Made by a program: the position numbers and the translations under genes. A stretch of 64,000 bases of DNA from G963662605 sp963662605 (lineage in GTDB: Bacteria > Bacteroidota > Ignavibacteria > Ignavibacteriales > Ignavibacteriaceae): positions 1,302,001 to 1,366,000 of the forward strand of contig OY759785.1 in the NCBI GenBank assembly GCA_963662605.1, given 5' to 3'. The notes beneath the pieces are model-generated. The model searched no databases and was not told the DNA's origin. It saw only the letters and a program-made list of their open reading frames with translations. Shown here piece by piece: positions 45,204 to 54,828 of the stretch. The stretch's first letter is position 1; each line of letters starts with the position of its first letter.

Positions 45204-46112
45204 TTAGATTGCTCCTAATAAGTTTGCTATGATTGACTGGCGGACAAATAATCCGTTTTTCGCTTGCTGGAAGTAATACGCCTGTGGAAGTTTATCAACA
45301 TCAATGGTGATTTCATTCACTCTCGGGAGGGGGTGGAGGATTTTCATACTCGGCTTTGGGTTGTTATCCGTTATAAGACTTGCGGTTATCTGATAGCTGT
45401 TCTTTACCTGATCGTATTCAACCGGATCGGCAAAGCGTTCCTTTTGTACCCGTGTAACATACATGATGTCAACCTTTGGAATGATTTCTTCCAGTGAGTC
45501 GCTTTCAATGAATTTAACATTCGCCAGCGAAGGGTCCTGAATAATATACTGGGGCAGTTTCAGGTGTTTTGGAGAAAGCAGATAAAACGTTACGCCGAAA
45601 TGAGCGAGTCCATACACCAGCGAGTGAATAGTTCTACCGAAGCGGAGGTCGCCGACTAAAGCGATGGAAAGATTATTCAGCGTGCCCTGAGTTTTTTGAA
45701 TGGAATAAAGATCAAGTAATGTTTGTGAAGGATGCTGATTACTTCCGTCGCCCGCGTTTACGATGGGGATCTCCAGAATTTCAGATGCTACGCGCGCCGC
45801 ACCTTCGACGATTGATCTGATGACAAGCAGGTCGGCGTATTGACTGACAACAGTCACGGTATCCGCGAAAGTTTCGCCTTTCTTTACCGATGATGTTTCA
45901 GTTCCCTGCATGATGATGGTTTTCCCGTTCATCCGTTTAACTGCGGTATCGAATGAAAAAACCGTACGTGTTGATGGTTCATAAAAAAGCAGCGCGCATA
46001 CTGCTCCCGCAATATCGGGATTCAATTCTTTTGATTCGATGGCGGCCGCATTGGCAAGAATAGTTTCAATATCACTTTTGCTCAATTCTCGCATTGAGAT
46101 TACGTGCTTCAT
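45204..46112 (-). CDS. pyrB: Aspartate carbamoyltransferase catalytic chain PyrB
   Basis: 302 residues. The carbamoyl-phosphate-binding motif is in YEPSTRTVFSFDTAVKRM (STRT, ~50-53); the aspartate-domain motif GDGSNQHPSQTLLDLY and the HPLPRVNEI segment near the C-terminus are complete. Condenses carbamoyl phosphate and aspartate as the committed step of pyrimidine synthesis. First gene of the leftward pyrBI-DK-G unit, divergent from the pyrC unit across 344 bp. carAB, which supplies carbamoyl phosphate, is not in the window. Confidence 0.97.
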   Translation of the reverse strand: MKHVISMRELSKSDIETILANAAAIESKELNPDIAGAVCALLFYEPSTRTVFSFDTAVKRMNGKTIIMQGTETSSVKKGETFADTVTVVSQYADLLVIRSIVEGAARVASEILEIPIVNAGDGSNQHPSQTLLDLYSIQKTQGTLNNLSIALVGDLRFGRTIHSLVYGLAHFGVTFYLLSPKHLKLPQYIIQDPSLANVKFIESDSLEEIIPKVDIMYVTRVQKERFADPVEYDQVKNSYQITASLITDNNPKPSMKILHPLPRVNEITIDVDKLPQAYYFQQAKNGLFVRQSIIANLLGAI

Positions 46113-46456
46113 TGTAACTCTATATGTTTGTTGGTAAAAGATGGATTGTTATGTCGGAATGGGGATGAAATAGGGACAGCAATGGAATGCTTTTGTGATG
46201 GGGCTGCAAATCGTAAGCAATTAATGCTGTCGTTTTGCATAAATCCTATGTCCCGAAAGTCGTTTCAATTCATTTCTGTTGAATTAATTAACAAATGTTC
46301 GGAATTAAAAATAGGAAATAATTTAGGCTAAGTCCAGTAAAATCTTAATAAATTATCAACAAAGTGGAAAATAAATTTAATAATTTATTAAAAATTAACT
46401 TTTACTTAAATAAATAATTTCATACATTTTCGTCTACCATTTTTCAAATTGTAAAA
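46113..46456. promoter_or_regulatory. Divergent control region between the pyrB and pyrC units
   Basis: 344 bp with no supported gene, very AT-rich in the last 130 bp before pyrC. It must carry promoters for both pyrimidine arms and thus for most of the nucleotide cluster. A TACATTTTCG stretch (~46423) ~35 bp upstream of the pyrC start is a weak candidate for a TAnnTTTG-type box. No hairpin typical of a PyrR attenuator or purine riboswitch was found by eye. Confidence 0.45.
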
Positions 46457-47746
46457 ATGCTACTGAAAAACTGCATTATTGACGGATTTGTTCAACACAT
46501 ACTCTTGAACAAAGAGTACATCGGATCCGTTGCCCCTAAAATGACAGATGCGGAAAATGTGATAGATATGGGAATGAAGATCGTGATTCCCGGAATGATT
46601 GATCTTCATACACACATACGGGATTTGGAACAGTCCTACAAGGAGGACTGGCTGTCGGGAAGTTCAAGCGCGATAGCCGGTGGTGTAACTACCATCTTCG
46701 ACATGCCCAACACCATCCCCCCAACAACGTCCTTATATAATCTCCAGATAAAACAACAAGCAGCAGAAAAAAGCAAAGTCAATTACGGCATATATGCCGG
46801 TGCAACACCTTCTAATATATTAGATGTGCGTGAGATGCTTGAATCGCGTCAGGTCGCCGGAATAAAAATCTTTTTATCTGCATCAAGTTCAAATGAGGTG
46901 GTTGAGGACAGAAAAACACTGACAGAGTTTTTTAAGCTTGCCAAAGAATACGATGTTCCCATACTGACACATTGCGAATTGCAATCCTGTGTAGCAGATC
47001 GTGAACACCTATATATTGATGACAAATACAACTCGATACATTATCACAATGTTATTCGAGACAGGGAATGTGCATATAAGGCGCTGCAATTAGTTTTGGA
47101 AATTGCCTCTCAGGTAAAGAACAGATTGCACGTATTGCATATCTCCACCGCAGAAGAGATAGACCTTATTAAACAGTATAAACGGAATGATGATTTCGGC
47201 TTGACGTGCGAAGTAACGCCGCACCATTTGTTTCTGCATGATGCTGTGCTTGAGTCGGCAGGGAACTTCGGTAAAGTGAATCCGCCGATACGAAACAAAA
47301 AAGATAATGAAGTACTGTTCGAGGCATTGTTGGATGGGACAGTAGATACCATCGGCTCAGATCATGCGCCGCACTCCCTTGAGGAAAAGAAGCGGCAGTA
47401 CCGAAAGGCCCCGTCGGGGTTTCCGGGACTCGAAACGACTCTGCCGTTGCTGTTCTCCCGCCATCTCTCCCTGAAAGACCTGTCTCTATCCAAAATTATC
47501 CAATTAACCAGTACGAATGCCGCCTCTATTATGAAGGTTAAAAATCGGGGTAAGATAGCACCGGGTTATTACGCTGATATTATTGTTATTGACCCGGATA
47601 TTACTTACACTATTTCGGCTGATCAGTTCGCGACAAAGGCAAAGTACACACCGTTTGAAGGTATTGAGGTTAGAGGCAAGATTGTAAAAACTTTTGTGAA
47701 CGGTAAAGAAATTGAGCAGAAAGGAATGCCCGTCGAATATGACTAA
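46457..47746 (+). CDS. pyrC: Dihydroorotase PyrC (class I type)
   Basis: 429 residues, amidohydrolase fold. Metal ligands: HTHIRD (~51-56, the HxH motif), the lysine in the KIFLSAS strand (candidate carbamylated Lys), THCEL, HVLHIST and GSDHAPHS. Also VTPHHLFLHD. Cyclises N-carbamoyl-aspartate to dihydroorotate. The ~430-residue size with MPNT and APSGFPGLETTL segments fits class I dihydroorotases (as in Gram-positive and many FCB bacteria) rather than the ~350-residue E. coli type. It overlaps the pyrEF gene by 8 nt. Confidence 0.95.
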   Translation: MLLKNCIIDGFVQHILLNKEYIGSVAPKMTDAENVIDMGMKIVIPGMIDLHTHIRDLEQSYKEDWLSGSSSAIAGGVTTIFDMPNTIPPTTSLYNLQIKQQAAEKSKVNYGIYAGATPSNILDVREMLESRQVAGIKIFLSASSSNEVVEDRKTLTEFFKLAKEYDVPILTHCELQSCVADREHLYIDDKYNSIHYHNVIRDRECAYKALQLVLEIASQVKNRLHVLHISTAEEIDLIKQYKRNDDFGLTCEVTPHHLFLHDAVLESAGNFGKVNPPIRNKKDNEVLFEALLDGTVDTIGSDHAPHSLEEKKRQYRKAPSGFPGLETTLPLLFSRHLSLKDLSLSKIIQLTSTNAASIMKVKNRGKIAPGYYADIIVIDPDITYTISADQFATKAKYTPFEGIEVRGKIVKTFVNGKEIEQKGMPVEYD

Positions 47747-49115
47747 AGAGGATTTCATCGTTAAGTTATACGAAATCGGTGCGCTGAAATTTGGTTCATT
47801 CACGCTGAAAAGCGGAATCACTTCTCCGTTCTATGTTGATGTCCGGCAGATAATTTCCCACCCGGTACTTTTACGGGAATTGGGAGCGCTGCTCGATAGA
47901 TTATGTCCTGCTGATTTGAAATACGACCGCGCCGCGGGCGTACCGTACGCGGGTATACCGATTGCCGCTGCCTTAACCATGCAAAACGGCAAGCCGTTGA
48001 TTATTCCCCGCAAGGAAGAAAAAGCATACGGAAGCGGGAGCAATATTATCGGAGAGTATTTTGCCGGTGAATCGGTTTTGATCGTCGAAGACGTCATAAC
48101 ATCAGGTGAGAGTATCGTTGAGACGAAAAACCAGCTTGAGGAAAACGGATTGAAAGCAGTTGCCGCAATTGTGGTGATTGACAGAAGAGCAATACGTGAT
48201 GATTTTTCGGCTCACACGGGCATAAAATTATTATCACTGATTACGATAGAAGAAGTGGTCTCTGTTCTGATGAGCAGGGGATTCCTGACTCCGGATCAGG
48301 CGCGGACGATTCAGATGTTTCTGATGAATACCATGGTGAGCAACAGACAGCCCTCTGAAATAGTATATAAGAATGAATTGACGAAGCAGCTTGCCCGTCG
48401 CATGCTGGAAAAAGAAAGCCGTGTCGTACTGTCTCTCGACGTTGATTCAACAACCGAGTTCTGGGCAATACTCAAGTCGGCAGCAAAGCATATTGTCATG
48501 TTGAAGACGCACATTGATACATTGAGTGATTACTCACCGGCATTTATTGCAGAGGTGCAGCAGTATTGCAAAGAGAATAGTATATTTTTATTTGAGGACA
48601 GGAAGTTTGCCGATATAGGCAATACGGTTCGCGCTCAGTATAGAGGCGGGATTTATAAAATAGCCGATTGGGCGGACTTTGTAACGGTGCACATGATTTC
48701 TGGTGAGGCAATCTTAAAAGGGTTGTTCGACGGTATAGAGAACAGAAGTTCGTTTCTTCTTGCAAAAATGTCTTCAAAGGATAACCTGATTTCGGAAAGT
48801 TATACGCGTAAGGTTATTGAGCTCGGGAAAAAGAATGAACCCGTTGTGAGCGGATTTATCGGACATGGGAAGACTCCCGAAGAGATTCTGAAATTGAGAA
48901 AAAAGATACCTGCAAACTTCCTGCTGTTAATGCCGGGAGTCCAAATAGCAAGCGCGGGTGATAATCTCGGACAAACATACATTGACCCCGCCACAGCAAC
49001 TCGGAACGGTGCAGATGCTGTCATCGTCGGCAGGGGTATTACTCACGCAAAAAATATTGAAAAGGCGGCTGAAACATACAGAGTGCAAGCCCAAAACGGT
49101 TGGAATAGTAAATAA
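47739..49115 (+). CDS. pyrEF: Bifunctional UMP synthase: orotate phosphoribosyltransferase-OMP decarboxylase fusion
   Basis: 458 residues. Start at the ATG at 47739, within the end of pyrC; the frame extends upstream to 47712 but only into pyrC. Residues ~1-205 are PyrE: FTLKSGITSPFYVDVR, PRKEEKAYGSG, and the PRPP loop VLIVEDVITSGES (~113-125). Residues ~212-458 are PyrF: LSLDVDSTTEF, LKTHIDTL, the catalytic Lys-Asp array EDRKFADIGNTV, and PGVQIASAGDNLGQTY with VGRGI. The domain order and the KFADIGNTVRAQYRGGIYKI-type sequence resemble eukaryotic UMPS more than stand-alone bacterial PyrF. Performs the last two steps to UMP. purH follows after 21 nt. Confidence 0.93.
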   Translation: MTKEDFIVKLYEIGALKFGSFTLKSGITSPFYVDVRQIISHPVLLRELGALLDRLCPADLKYDRAAGVPYAGIPIAAALTMQNGKPLIIPRKEEKAYGSGSNIIGEYFAGESVLIVEDVITSGESIVETKNQLEENGLKAVAAIVVIDRRAIRDDFSAHTGIKLLSLITIEEVVSVLMSRGFLTPDQARTIQMFLMNTMVSNRQPSEIVYKNELTKQLARRMLEKESRVVLSLDVDSTTEFWAILKSAAKHIVMLKTHIDTLSDYSPAFIAEVQQYCKENSIFLFEDRKFADIGNTVRAQYRGGIYKIADWADFVTVHMISGEAILKGLFDGIENRSSFLLAKMSSKDNLISESYTRKVIELGKKNEPVVSGFIGHGKTPEEILKLRKKIPANFLLLMPGVQIASAGDNLGQTYIDPATATRNGADAVIVGRGITHAKNIEKAAETYRVQAQNGWNSK

Positions 49116-49136
49116 GCTAATGAAAGAATACACGTT

Positions 49137-50714
49137 ATGACTGATAATTATAAAATTCAACGCGCGCTTATCAGTGTTACTGATAAAACAAATCTGCTTC
49201 CCTTAGCACAGGTTTTGCAAAAACTCGGAGTGGAAATTATTTCAACCGGAGGAACGGGAAAAGTTCTGACGGAAGCCGATATTAATTATACGGAAATCAC
49301 TGATGTTACCGGGAATCCCGAAGCGTTCGGCGGAAGAATGAAGACAATCTCATTCCAAATCGAGTCTGCACTTTTGTTTGACAGGGAACGCGATGCACAG
49401 GAAGCTGAAAAATTACAAATAAAACCAATCGACCTTGTTGTCTGCAATCTGTATCCGTTTGAGCAGTACATCGCTGAGAATCCGGATTCCGATAAACTGA
49501 TTGAATACATTGACATCGGCGGGCCGACGATGATTCGTGCCGCTGCGAAGAATTATCAATACGTCGCTGTATTGACAAACCCGAAAGACTATGATGCGTT
49601 CATTGAGGAAATGCAACAGAAAGAAGGTGCGTTGGGATTAGGTACCCGTTTAGACTTAATGGCTAAAGCATTTAACCTGACGGCCGACTATGATTCTGCA
49701 ATAGCTCAAAAGATAGACAGCCTTGCGGGGAAAGATTCAGTACGGTTTTCATTTACCGGTGGCAAGACTCTGCGTTACGGAGAGAACTCGCATCAATCAG
49801 CCGCGTATTATCGCGCGACTAAAGCCACCTCGTCGCTCTATGATATTGGCATTCTGCACGGACAAGAACTTTCATACAATAATATTCTCGACTTACAGGC
49901 TGCTGTGCAGACTGCTTCGGCAATGTCTGGAATTGGTTGCGCTATCATCAAGCATAATAATCCCTGTGGTGCTGCTGAAAGCAGCGACCAATTGCGCGCA
50001 TTTGAACTTGCGTGGGCAGGCGATCCGGTCTCAGCCTTCGGCGGTATCGTTGCGTTCAACGCTCCGGTTAATTTGAGGACAGTACAATTCCTGAACTTTC
50101 ACGATAAAGCAAATAAGAAGTTTATTGAAATTATTGCAGCACCTGCATTTGACAATGAGAGTTTAGATTATCTCATGACTCACAAAAATCTGCGAATCGT
50201 AACATATAACAATTCCATGCTTGAAGATAAGTTCGAATACAGGATCGCAAACAATACTCTGCTCAAACAGTCGAAAGACGATCAACTCTATTCGAAAATG
50301 GAAGTCGTAAACGGTAATGCAATTGATGAAAAGCAGAAAGAGCTTATCGCATTCGGACTAAATATAATCCGCGGCATTAAATCGAATGCAATCGGAATTG
50401 TACGGCGTACGCCGGAAGGTGAGCCGCAGCTCGTGGGTATGGGTTCGGGGCAGCCGAACAGATTAAACTCGATAAAGCTGGCATGCGACAAAGCAAAGGT
50501 TAATCTTGGTGTATCAACTTTAAAAGGTCAGGGAACGCTCTTGCTTTCAGACGCTTATTTCCCGTTTGAAGATAATGTTGACAAAGCAAATGAAGAGGGA
50601 ATTGATCTGATTGTTCAACCGGGCGGCTCTATCCGGGATAAGCATGTAATTGAACGCGCCAAAGAATACGGCATAACGCTTGTGTTCAGCGGACTTCGCC
50701 ATTTTAAGCACTAA
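49137..50714 (+). CDS. purH: Bifunctional AICAR transformylase/IMP cyclohydrolase PurH
   Basis: 525 residues, normal for PurH. The MGS-like IMP cyclohydrolase domain (~1-200) has ISVTDKTNL, STGGTGKVL, EAFGGRMKTI and DIGGPTMIRAAAKN. The AICAR formyltransferase domain (~205-525) has LRYGENSHQSA, IIKHNNPCGAAES (catalytic Lys-His) and the C-terminal VQPGGSIRDKHVIERAKEYG. Performs the final two steps to IMP. First purine gene downstream of the pyrimidine pair pyrC-pyrEF, separated from purM by 5 nt. Confidence 0.97.
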   Translation: MTDNYKIQRALISVTDKTNLLPLAQVLQKLGVEIISTGGTGKVLTEADINYTEITDVTGNPEAFGGRMKTISFQIESALLFDRERDAQEAEKLQIKPIDLVVCNLYPFEQYIAENPDSDKLIEYIDIGGPTMIRAAAKNYQYVAVLTNPKDYDAFIEEMQQKEGALGLGTRLDLMAKAFNLTADYDSAIAQKIDSLAGKDSVRFSFTGGKTLRYGENSHQSAAYYRATKATSSLYDIGILHGQELSYNNILDLQAAVQTASAMSGIGCAIIKHNNPCGAAESSDQLRAFELAWAGDPVSAFGGIVAFNAPVNLRTVQFLNFHDKANKKFIEIIAAPAFDNESLDYLMTHKNLRIVTYNNSMLEDKFEYRIANNTLLKQSKDDQLYSKMEVVNGNAIDEKQKELIAFGLNIIRGIKSNAIGIVRRTPEGEPQLVGMGSGQPNRLNSIKLACDKAKVNLGVSTLKGQGTLLLSDAYFPFEDNVDKANEEGIDLIVQPGGSIRDKHVIERAKEYGITLVFSGLRHFKH

Positions 50715-50719
50715 ATAGT

Positions 50720-51826
50720 ATGACAACTAAGAAAACTATAAATAATAGCGGTGTTAATACGAACCTTGGCAGCAGCTGCTCCACGGTCGCGTATAACTGG
50801 GCGAAGAAATCATTCTCGCACCGCGAGGGTATGCAAGGAAATCTTCTGCCGACCATTGACGGCACGTATTCGTCGCAGTTGAGCTGCGGTAATGTCAGAA
50901 TCGGTATCTCCTCTGACGGTATCGGCACAAAGGTCGAAATTGCCGAACGGATAAAGAAATATGATACACTCGGTTACGATTTAATGGCAATGGCGATAGA
51001 TGATTTGATTTGCAACGGCTTTGAGCCTGCTTTCATTTCGAATATACTTGATGTTGATGTTTTGGATAAAACGGTGGTTGATTCCTTGATGAAAGGTCTA
51101 TACAAAGCCGCCAAAGAATCAAGTGTTATCATTACCGGCGGAGAAATTGCCGAACTGGGTAATCGCATCGGCGGGTATGGTGACGGTATGCACTTTAACT
51201 GGGGTGCGACGGCAATCGGTTTATTGCACAAGAACCTGAAGGAACCAATAACCGGTCGCGATGTAAAAGAAGGCGATGTTATACTCTCACTCTATAATAA
51301 AGGTTTTCGCAGTAACGGCTATTCATTACTGCGGAAGATACTTGAAACAAAATACGGTAAACTATGGCACTCTGCTTTGCCGGTTGGTATAAAAGACAGC
51401 TGGGGCAAGATTGCTCTCACGCCATGCACGATTTTTTCTCCGATGGTTGTCAATCTGTTGAATAAAAAACTTATTCCTCATGGCGTTGTGCACGTAACCG
51501 GCGGCGGCGTTGTTGATAATCTCGGACGCATATTGAAAGTGAATGATTTTGGTGCTGAGTTAACCAATCTCTTTGAGCCGGAAGAGTATTTACTGCAACT
51601 GATGCAATTAGGGAATGTCACTTTTGAAAAAGCATACCGCTACTGGAATATGAATAACGGAATGCTGCTGATCGTGCCGCCGAAGCCGGCAAATAAAACC
51701 ATAGAAGTATTAAAGCAATCAAAAAACTGCAAAGTTAAAATTGCAGGACGCGTCATTCGTGAAAAGGTAATCTATATAAAGACTGCACACGCAGATCTTC
51801 GTTATACATCGTATAAAAATAAATAG
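50720..51826 (+). CDS. purM: Phosphoribosylformylglycinamidine cyclo-ligase PurM
   Basis: 368 residues, somewhat longer than the ~345 of E. coli. ATP-binding and AIR-synthase motifs: ISSDGIGTKVEIAERIKKYD, LMAMAIDDLICNGFEPAFIS, ITGGEIAEL, YNKGFRSNGYSLLRK, and HVTGGGVVDNLGRIL. Closes the imidazole ring to give AIR. The first ~50 residues lack the usual SYKxAGVDI opening, so this is a diverged subfamily. It is followed after 2 nt by purL, whose product makes its substrate. Confidence 0.9.
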   Translation: MTTKKTINNSGVNTNLGSSCSTVAYNWAKKSFSHREGMQGNLLPTIDGTYSSQLSCGNVRIGISSDGIGTKVEIAERIKKYDTLGYDLMAMAIDDLICNGFEPAFISNILDVDVLDKTVVDSLMKGLYKAAKESSVIITGGEIAELGNRIGGYGDGMHFNWGATAIGLLHKNLKEPITGRDVKEGDVILSLYNKGFRSNGYSLLRKILETKYGKLWHSALPVGIKDSWGKIALTPCTIFSPMVVNLLNKKLIPHGVVHVTGGGVVDNLGRILKVNDFGAELTNLFEPEEYLLQLMQLGNVTFEKAYRYWNMNNGMLLIVPPKPANKTIEVLKQSKNCKVKIAGRVIREKVIYIKTAHADLRYTSYKNK

Positions 51827-51828
51827 CA

Positions 51829-54828
51829 ATGAAAAATTATAATTTTATTCAAGTGTACTATACTGCATCATCGCTGGATAGTGCCGCGAAACAATTGCAA
51901 AAAATTCTCACCCAACACTTCCATGTCGCCCCCGGAAAAATTAAAAGCGGAAAACTTTTCATCGTTGATGAAAAGTTTGATTCAGCAAAAATACTATCCT
52001 TCGCACAAGAAGCGCTGTGTGACCAGATCATTCAGGCGGTAAGCATAAATAAACCTGTCGTGCCGGAAGGGTATCATTCATCTTTGATCATCGGCAAACT
52101 GCCCGGTGTTACGGATGATGAGGGCGTGTCCGCTGCAAAAACCATGATTGACTTTTTTGATATACAGGCATCTGATGATATTCAGATATTCTCTCAGGAA
52201 TATTACATCATAGAGAACGACATTCCCGACGCAGTACTTCGTAAAGCGGCTGAAGACTTTCTGTGTAATAAGCTTATCAATCATATTTCGGTGAACATCG
52301 CCGAGAACGGTCAAATCTTTGTTCCCGAAGTGCAACTGACCGTTGATAACACGGTTGAGACAATTGATATTCAGAAGGATGAAGCTGAGTTGCTAAAAAT
52401 TTCGAGTGAAAGACTGCTCGCACTCAACGCCGAGGAGATGAATGCGGTAAAGGACTATTATGCAGATAAGAAGACTATTTCGATACGAAAAAGCAAAGGT
52501 ATGCCGGAAAATCCGACTGACTGCGAACTTGAAATTATCGGGCAGACATGGTCGGAACATTGCAAACATAAAGAGTTTAACGCGGTCATTGAATACACCC
52601 ATCCCGACGGCACAGTCGAGAAAGTAGATTCCCTCTTTAAAACCTTTATCAGAGGTGCTACGGAGAAAGTCCGCGCCAAACTTGAAGAGAATGGGAAGAA
52701 CTGGCTGGTTAAAGTATTTACGGATAATGCAGGAGTTGTGAAAGTTAATGAAGATGCTTTATTCGTGTGGAAAGTTGAGACACACAATTCACCAAGTGCG
52801 ATTGACCCATACGGCGGAGCAATTACAGGAATCCTCGGTAATAACCGTGATCCGCTCGGTACTGGAATTGGTGGAGCAAAACTGCTTTTTAATACTGATG
52901 TACTGTGTTTCGGGCATCCGTCATTCTCGGGTGATTTGCTTAAGAACCAATTGCATCCGAAAAGAATTTTTGAGGGTGTGCGAAAGGGAATTGAAGACGG
53001 TGGAAATAAATCGGGCATTCCAACCGTTAACGGCGCGATAATTTTTGACGAGCGTTACAGCGGCAAGCCGCTTGTGTATTGCGGAACAGGCGGAATAATG
53101 CCGCCCCGTTTCAGCAACCGTAAAAGCTGGTTGAAGCCGGTCAGTGCAGGAGATAAAATCATTTCCATAGGCGGCAGAGTTGGAAAAGATGGCATACATG
53201 GAGCAACATTCTCCTCACGAGAACTTGATGAGCATTCACCGCAGTCGGCCGTGCAGATCGGCAGTCCCATTGTGCAAAAACTTGCTTCCGATTTCATGGT
53301 GAAAGCCTGTGCAAAAGGTCTGATTAAAACATCAACTGACTGTGGAGCGGGCGGTCTTTCATCTGCCATTGGGGAACTCGCTTCAATATCAAACGGTGCA
53401 GTTGTGAATCTTGAAACCGTGAAGTTGAAATACAGCGGATTGCTACCTTGGGAAATCTTTTTATCGGAATCGCAGGAGCGGATGATTCTTGTTGTTACAC
53501 CGCAAGAAGAAGCAGAAGTTTTGCACCTTGCGGCAAAAATGGATGTTGAAGCTACTCTGATCGGGGAGTTTACCGGAGACGGTTTCCTTGATGTCCGGTA
53601 TCATGGCGCTCAGGTTGCATATTTAGCGCTTGATTTTCTCCACGATGGAGTGCCGAGAAAATATTTATTTGCCGAGATGACCGGGCGCAATACTGATAAA
53701 GAGGTTTTGCAGAAAGAGAGTGATTATAACACGGTTGTTCATAAGCTGCTGGCCTCTGATAATATTGCTTCACGGGAATTTGTTATCCGCCAGTATGATC
53801 ACGAGGTGAAAGGGAAGACAATCGTCAAACCTTTGATGGGCAAGACTAGAAAAGCGCCTCAGGATGCCGGAGTTGTAAGACTGAATTTCACGGGACGTGA
53901 AGCCATAGCAGTTTCAAACGGCATCATGCCTAAGTTTGTTGATGCCGATCCTTACGCGAGTTCAGCCGGAGCATTTGATGAGGCGATACGGCAAATCATA
54001 GCAGTGGGCGGCGAGCTTCCGTTGGATAGCAGCGATCCGAATTGCTTCTGGTCGGTTAATGATAATTTCTGCGTACCGGACAGTGTTTATCATCCCGAAT
54101 CTAATCCCGACGGAAAACATAAACTTGCCCAGCTTGTTGAAATGTGCCGGGCACTATATGACATGAGTACGTACTTTTCAATTCCTCTGACCTCCGGCAA
54201 GGACAGTATGAAGAATGACTTCAAAGCCGGAAGCGTAAAGATTTCTGTTCCACCAACGATTTTATATTCGGCGGCTGCAAAAATAAAAGACTATACCAAA
54301 TGCCTAACCTCCGAATTCAAAAAGCCCGGTGATTTGATCTACCAATTAGGTAAATCATATCACGAGCTTGCGGGAACCGAATACGCAAAGCTGTTCGGCT
54401 ACAAAGACGGCAGTGTTCCAGTTGTGAGAATGGAAGATGCCATGCGGTTATACAAAAAGGTGTCGCAGGCAAACAAGAAAAAATTGTTACGGTCGGTGCA
54501 TGATATTTCCGACGGCGGAATGATAATCGCTGTTATCGAATCCTGTTTCGGGAATGATGTCGGCGCTTCGCTATCATGGAGCGGAACAGAGAATTTGCCG
54601 GAAGACGCAATGCTTTTTGCAGAAAGCCACTCGCGGTTTATCGTTTCTATTGATCCGGTAAACCGTGAGAATTTTGAAAAGCTTTTCGGAACGGATGCTG
54701 TATATCTCGGTTGTGTTACTGACGAACCGGTTATACAATTCACCCATAATGAAAGACAGATTATTTCAAGTCCGGTCGCGGAATTGAAAGAAGCATGGAG
54801 CAACGGATTACGGGAGCAGATGATATGA
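51829..54828 (+). CDS. purL: Phosphoribosylformylglycinamidine synthase PurL with fused PurS-like N-terminus
   Basis: 999 residues, intermediate between the ~740-residue small PurL and the ~1300-residue large PurL. The N-terminus (~1-170) holds two PurS-like halves; the second is clear (GKLPGVTDDEGVSAA ... VLRKAAEDFLCNKLINH). A linker leads to the PurL core: TWSEHCKHKEF, KVETHNSPSAIDPYGGA, NNRDPLGTGIGGAK, DCGAGGLSSAIGEL, LTSGKDSMKN and VHDISDGGM. There is no C-terminal glutaminase; purQ follows as a separate gene overlapping by 4 nt. Converts FGAR to FGAM. The fusion of the PurS dimer to PurL with PurQ still separate is the notable point. Confidence 0.93.
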   Translation: MKNYNFIQVYYTASSLDSAAKQLQKILTQHFHVAPGKIKSGKLFIVDEKFDSAKILSFAQEALCDQIIQAVSINKPVVPEGYHSSLIIGKLPGVTDDEGVSAAKTMIDFFDIQASDDIQIFSQEYYIIENDIPDAVLRKAAEDFLCNKLINHISVNIAENGQIFVPEVQLTVDNTVETIDIQKDEAELLKISSERLLALNAEEMNAVKDYYADKKTISIRKSKGMPENPTDCELEIIGQTWSEHCKHKEFNAVIEYTHPDGTVEKVDSLFKTFIRGATEKVRAKLEENGKNWLVKVFTDNAGVVKVNEDALFVWKVETHNSPSAIDPYGGAITGILGNNRDPLGTGIGGAKLLFNTDVLCFGHPSFSGDLLKNQLHPKRIFEGVRKGIEDGGNKSGIPTVNGAIIFDERYSGKPLVYCGTGGIMPPRFSNRKSWLKPVSAGDKIISIGGRVGKDGIHGATFSSRELDEHSPQSAVQIGSPIVQKLASDFMVKACAKGLIKTSTDCGAGGLSSAIGELASISNGAVVNLETVKLKYSGLLPWEIFLSESQERMILVVTPQEEAEVLHLAAKMDVEATLIGEFTGDGFLDVRYHGAQVAYLALDFLHDGVPRKYLFAEMTGRNTDKEVLQKESDYNTVVHKLLASDNIASREFVIRQYDHEVKGKTIVKPLMGKTRKAPQDAGVVRLNFTGREAIAVSNGIMPKFVDADPYASSAGAFDEAIRQIIAVGGELPLDSSDPNCFWSVNDNFCVPDSVYHPESNPDGKHKLAQLVEMCRALYDMSTYFSIPLTSGKDSMKNDFKAGSVKISVPPTILYSAAAKIKDYTKCLTSEFKKPGDLIYQLGKSYHELAGTEYAKLFGYKDGSVPVVRMEDAMRLYKKVSQANKKKLLRSVHDISDGGMIIAVIESCFGNDVGASLSWSGTENLPEDAMLFAESHSRFIVSIDPVNRENFEKLFGTDAVYLGCVTDEPVIQFTHNERQIISSPVAELKEAWSNGLREQMI

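Noticed and set aside
44130..45218. Rightward open frame of 362 codons
   Set aside because: It lies entirely antisense to pyrD and pyrI, which have complete family motifs, and the translation shows no domain or start signal; it is a shadow of codon bias.
46113..46331. Rightward frame of 75 codons starting next to pyrB
   Set aside because: It overlaps the pyrB start region on the other strand, has no ribosome-binding site and no recognisable protein features.
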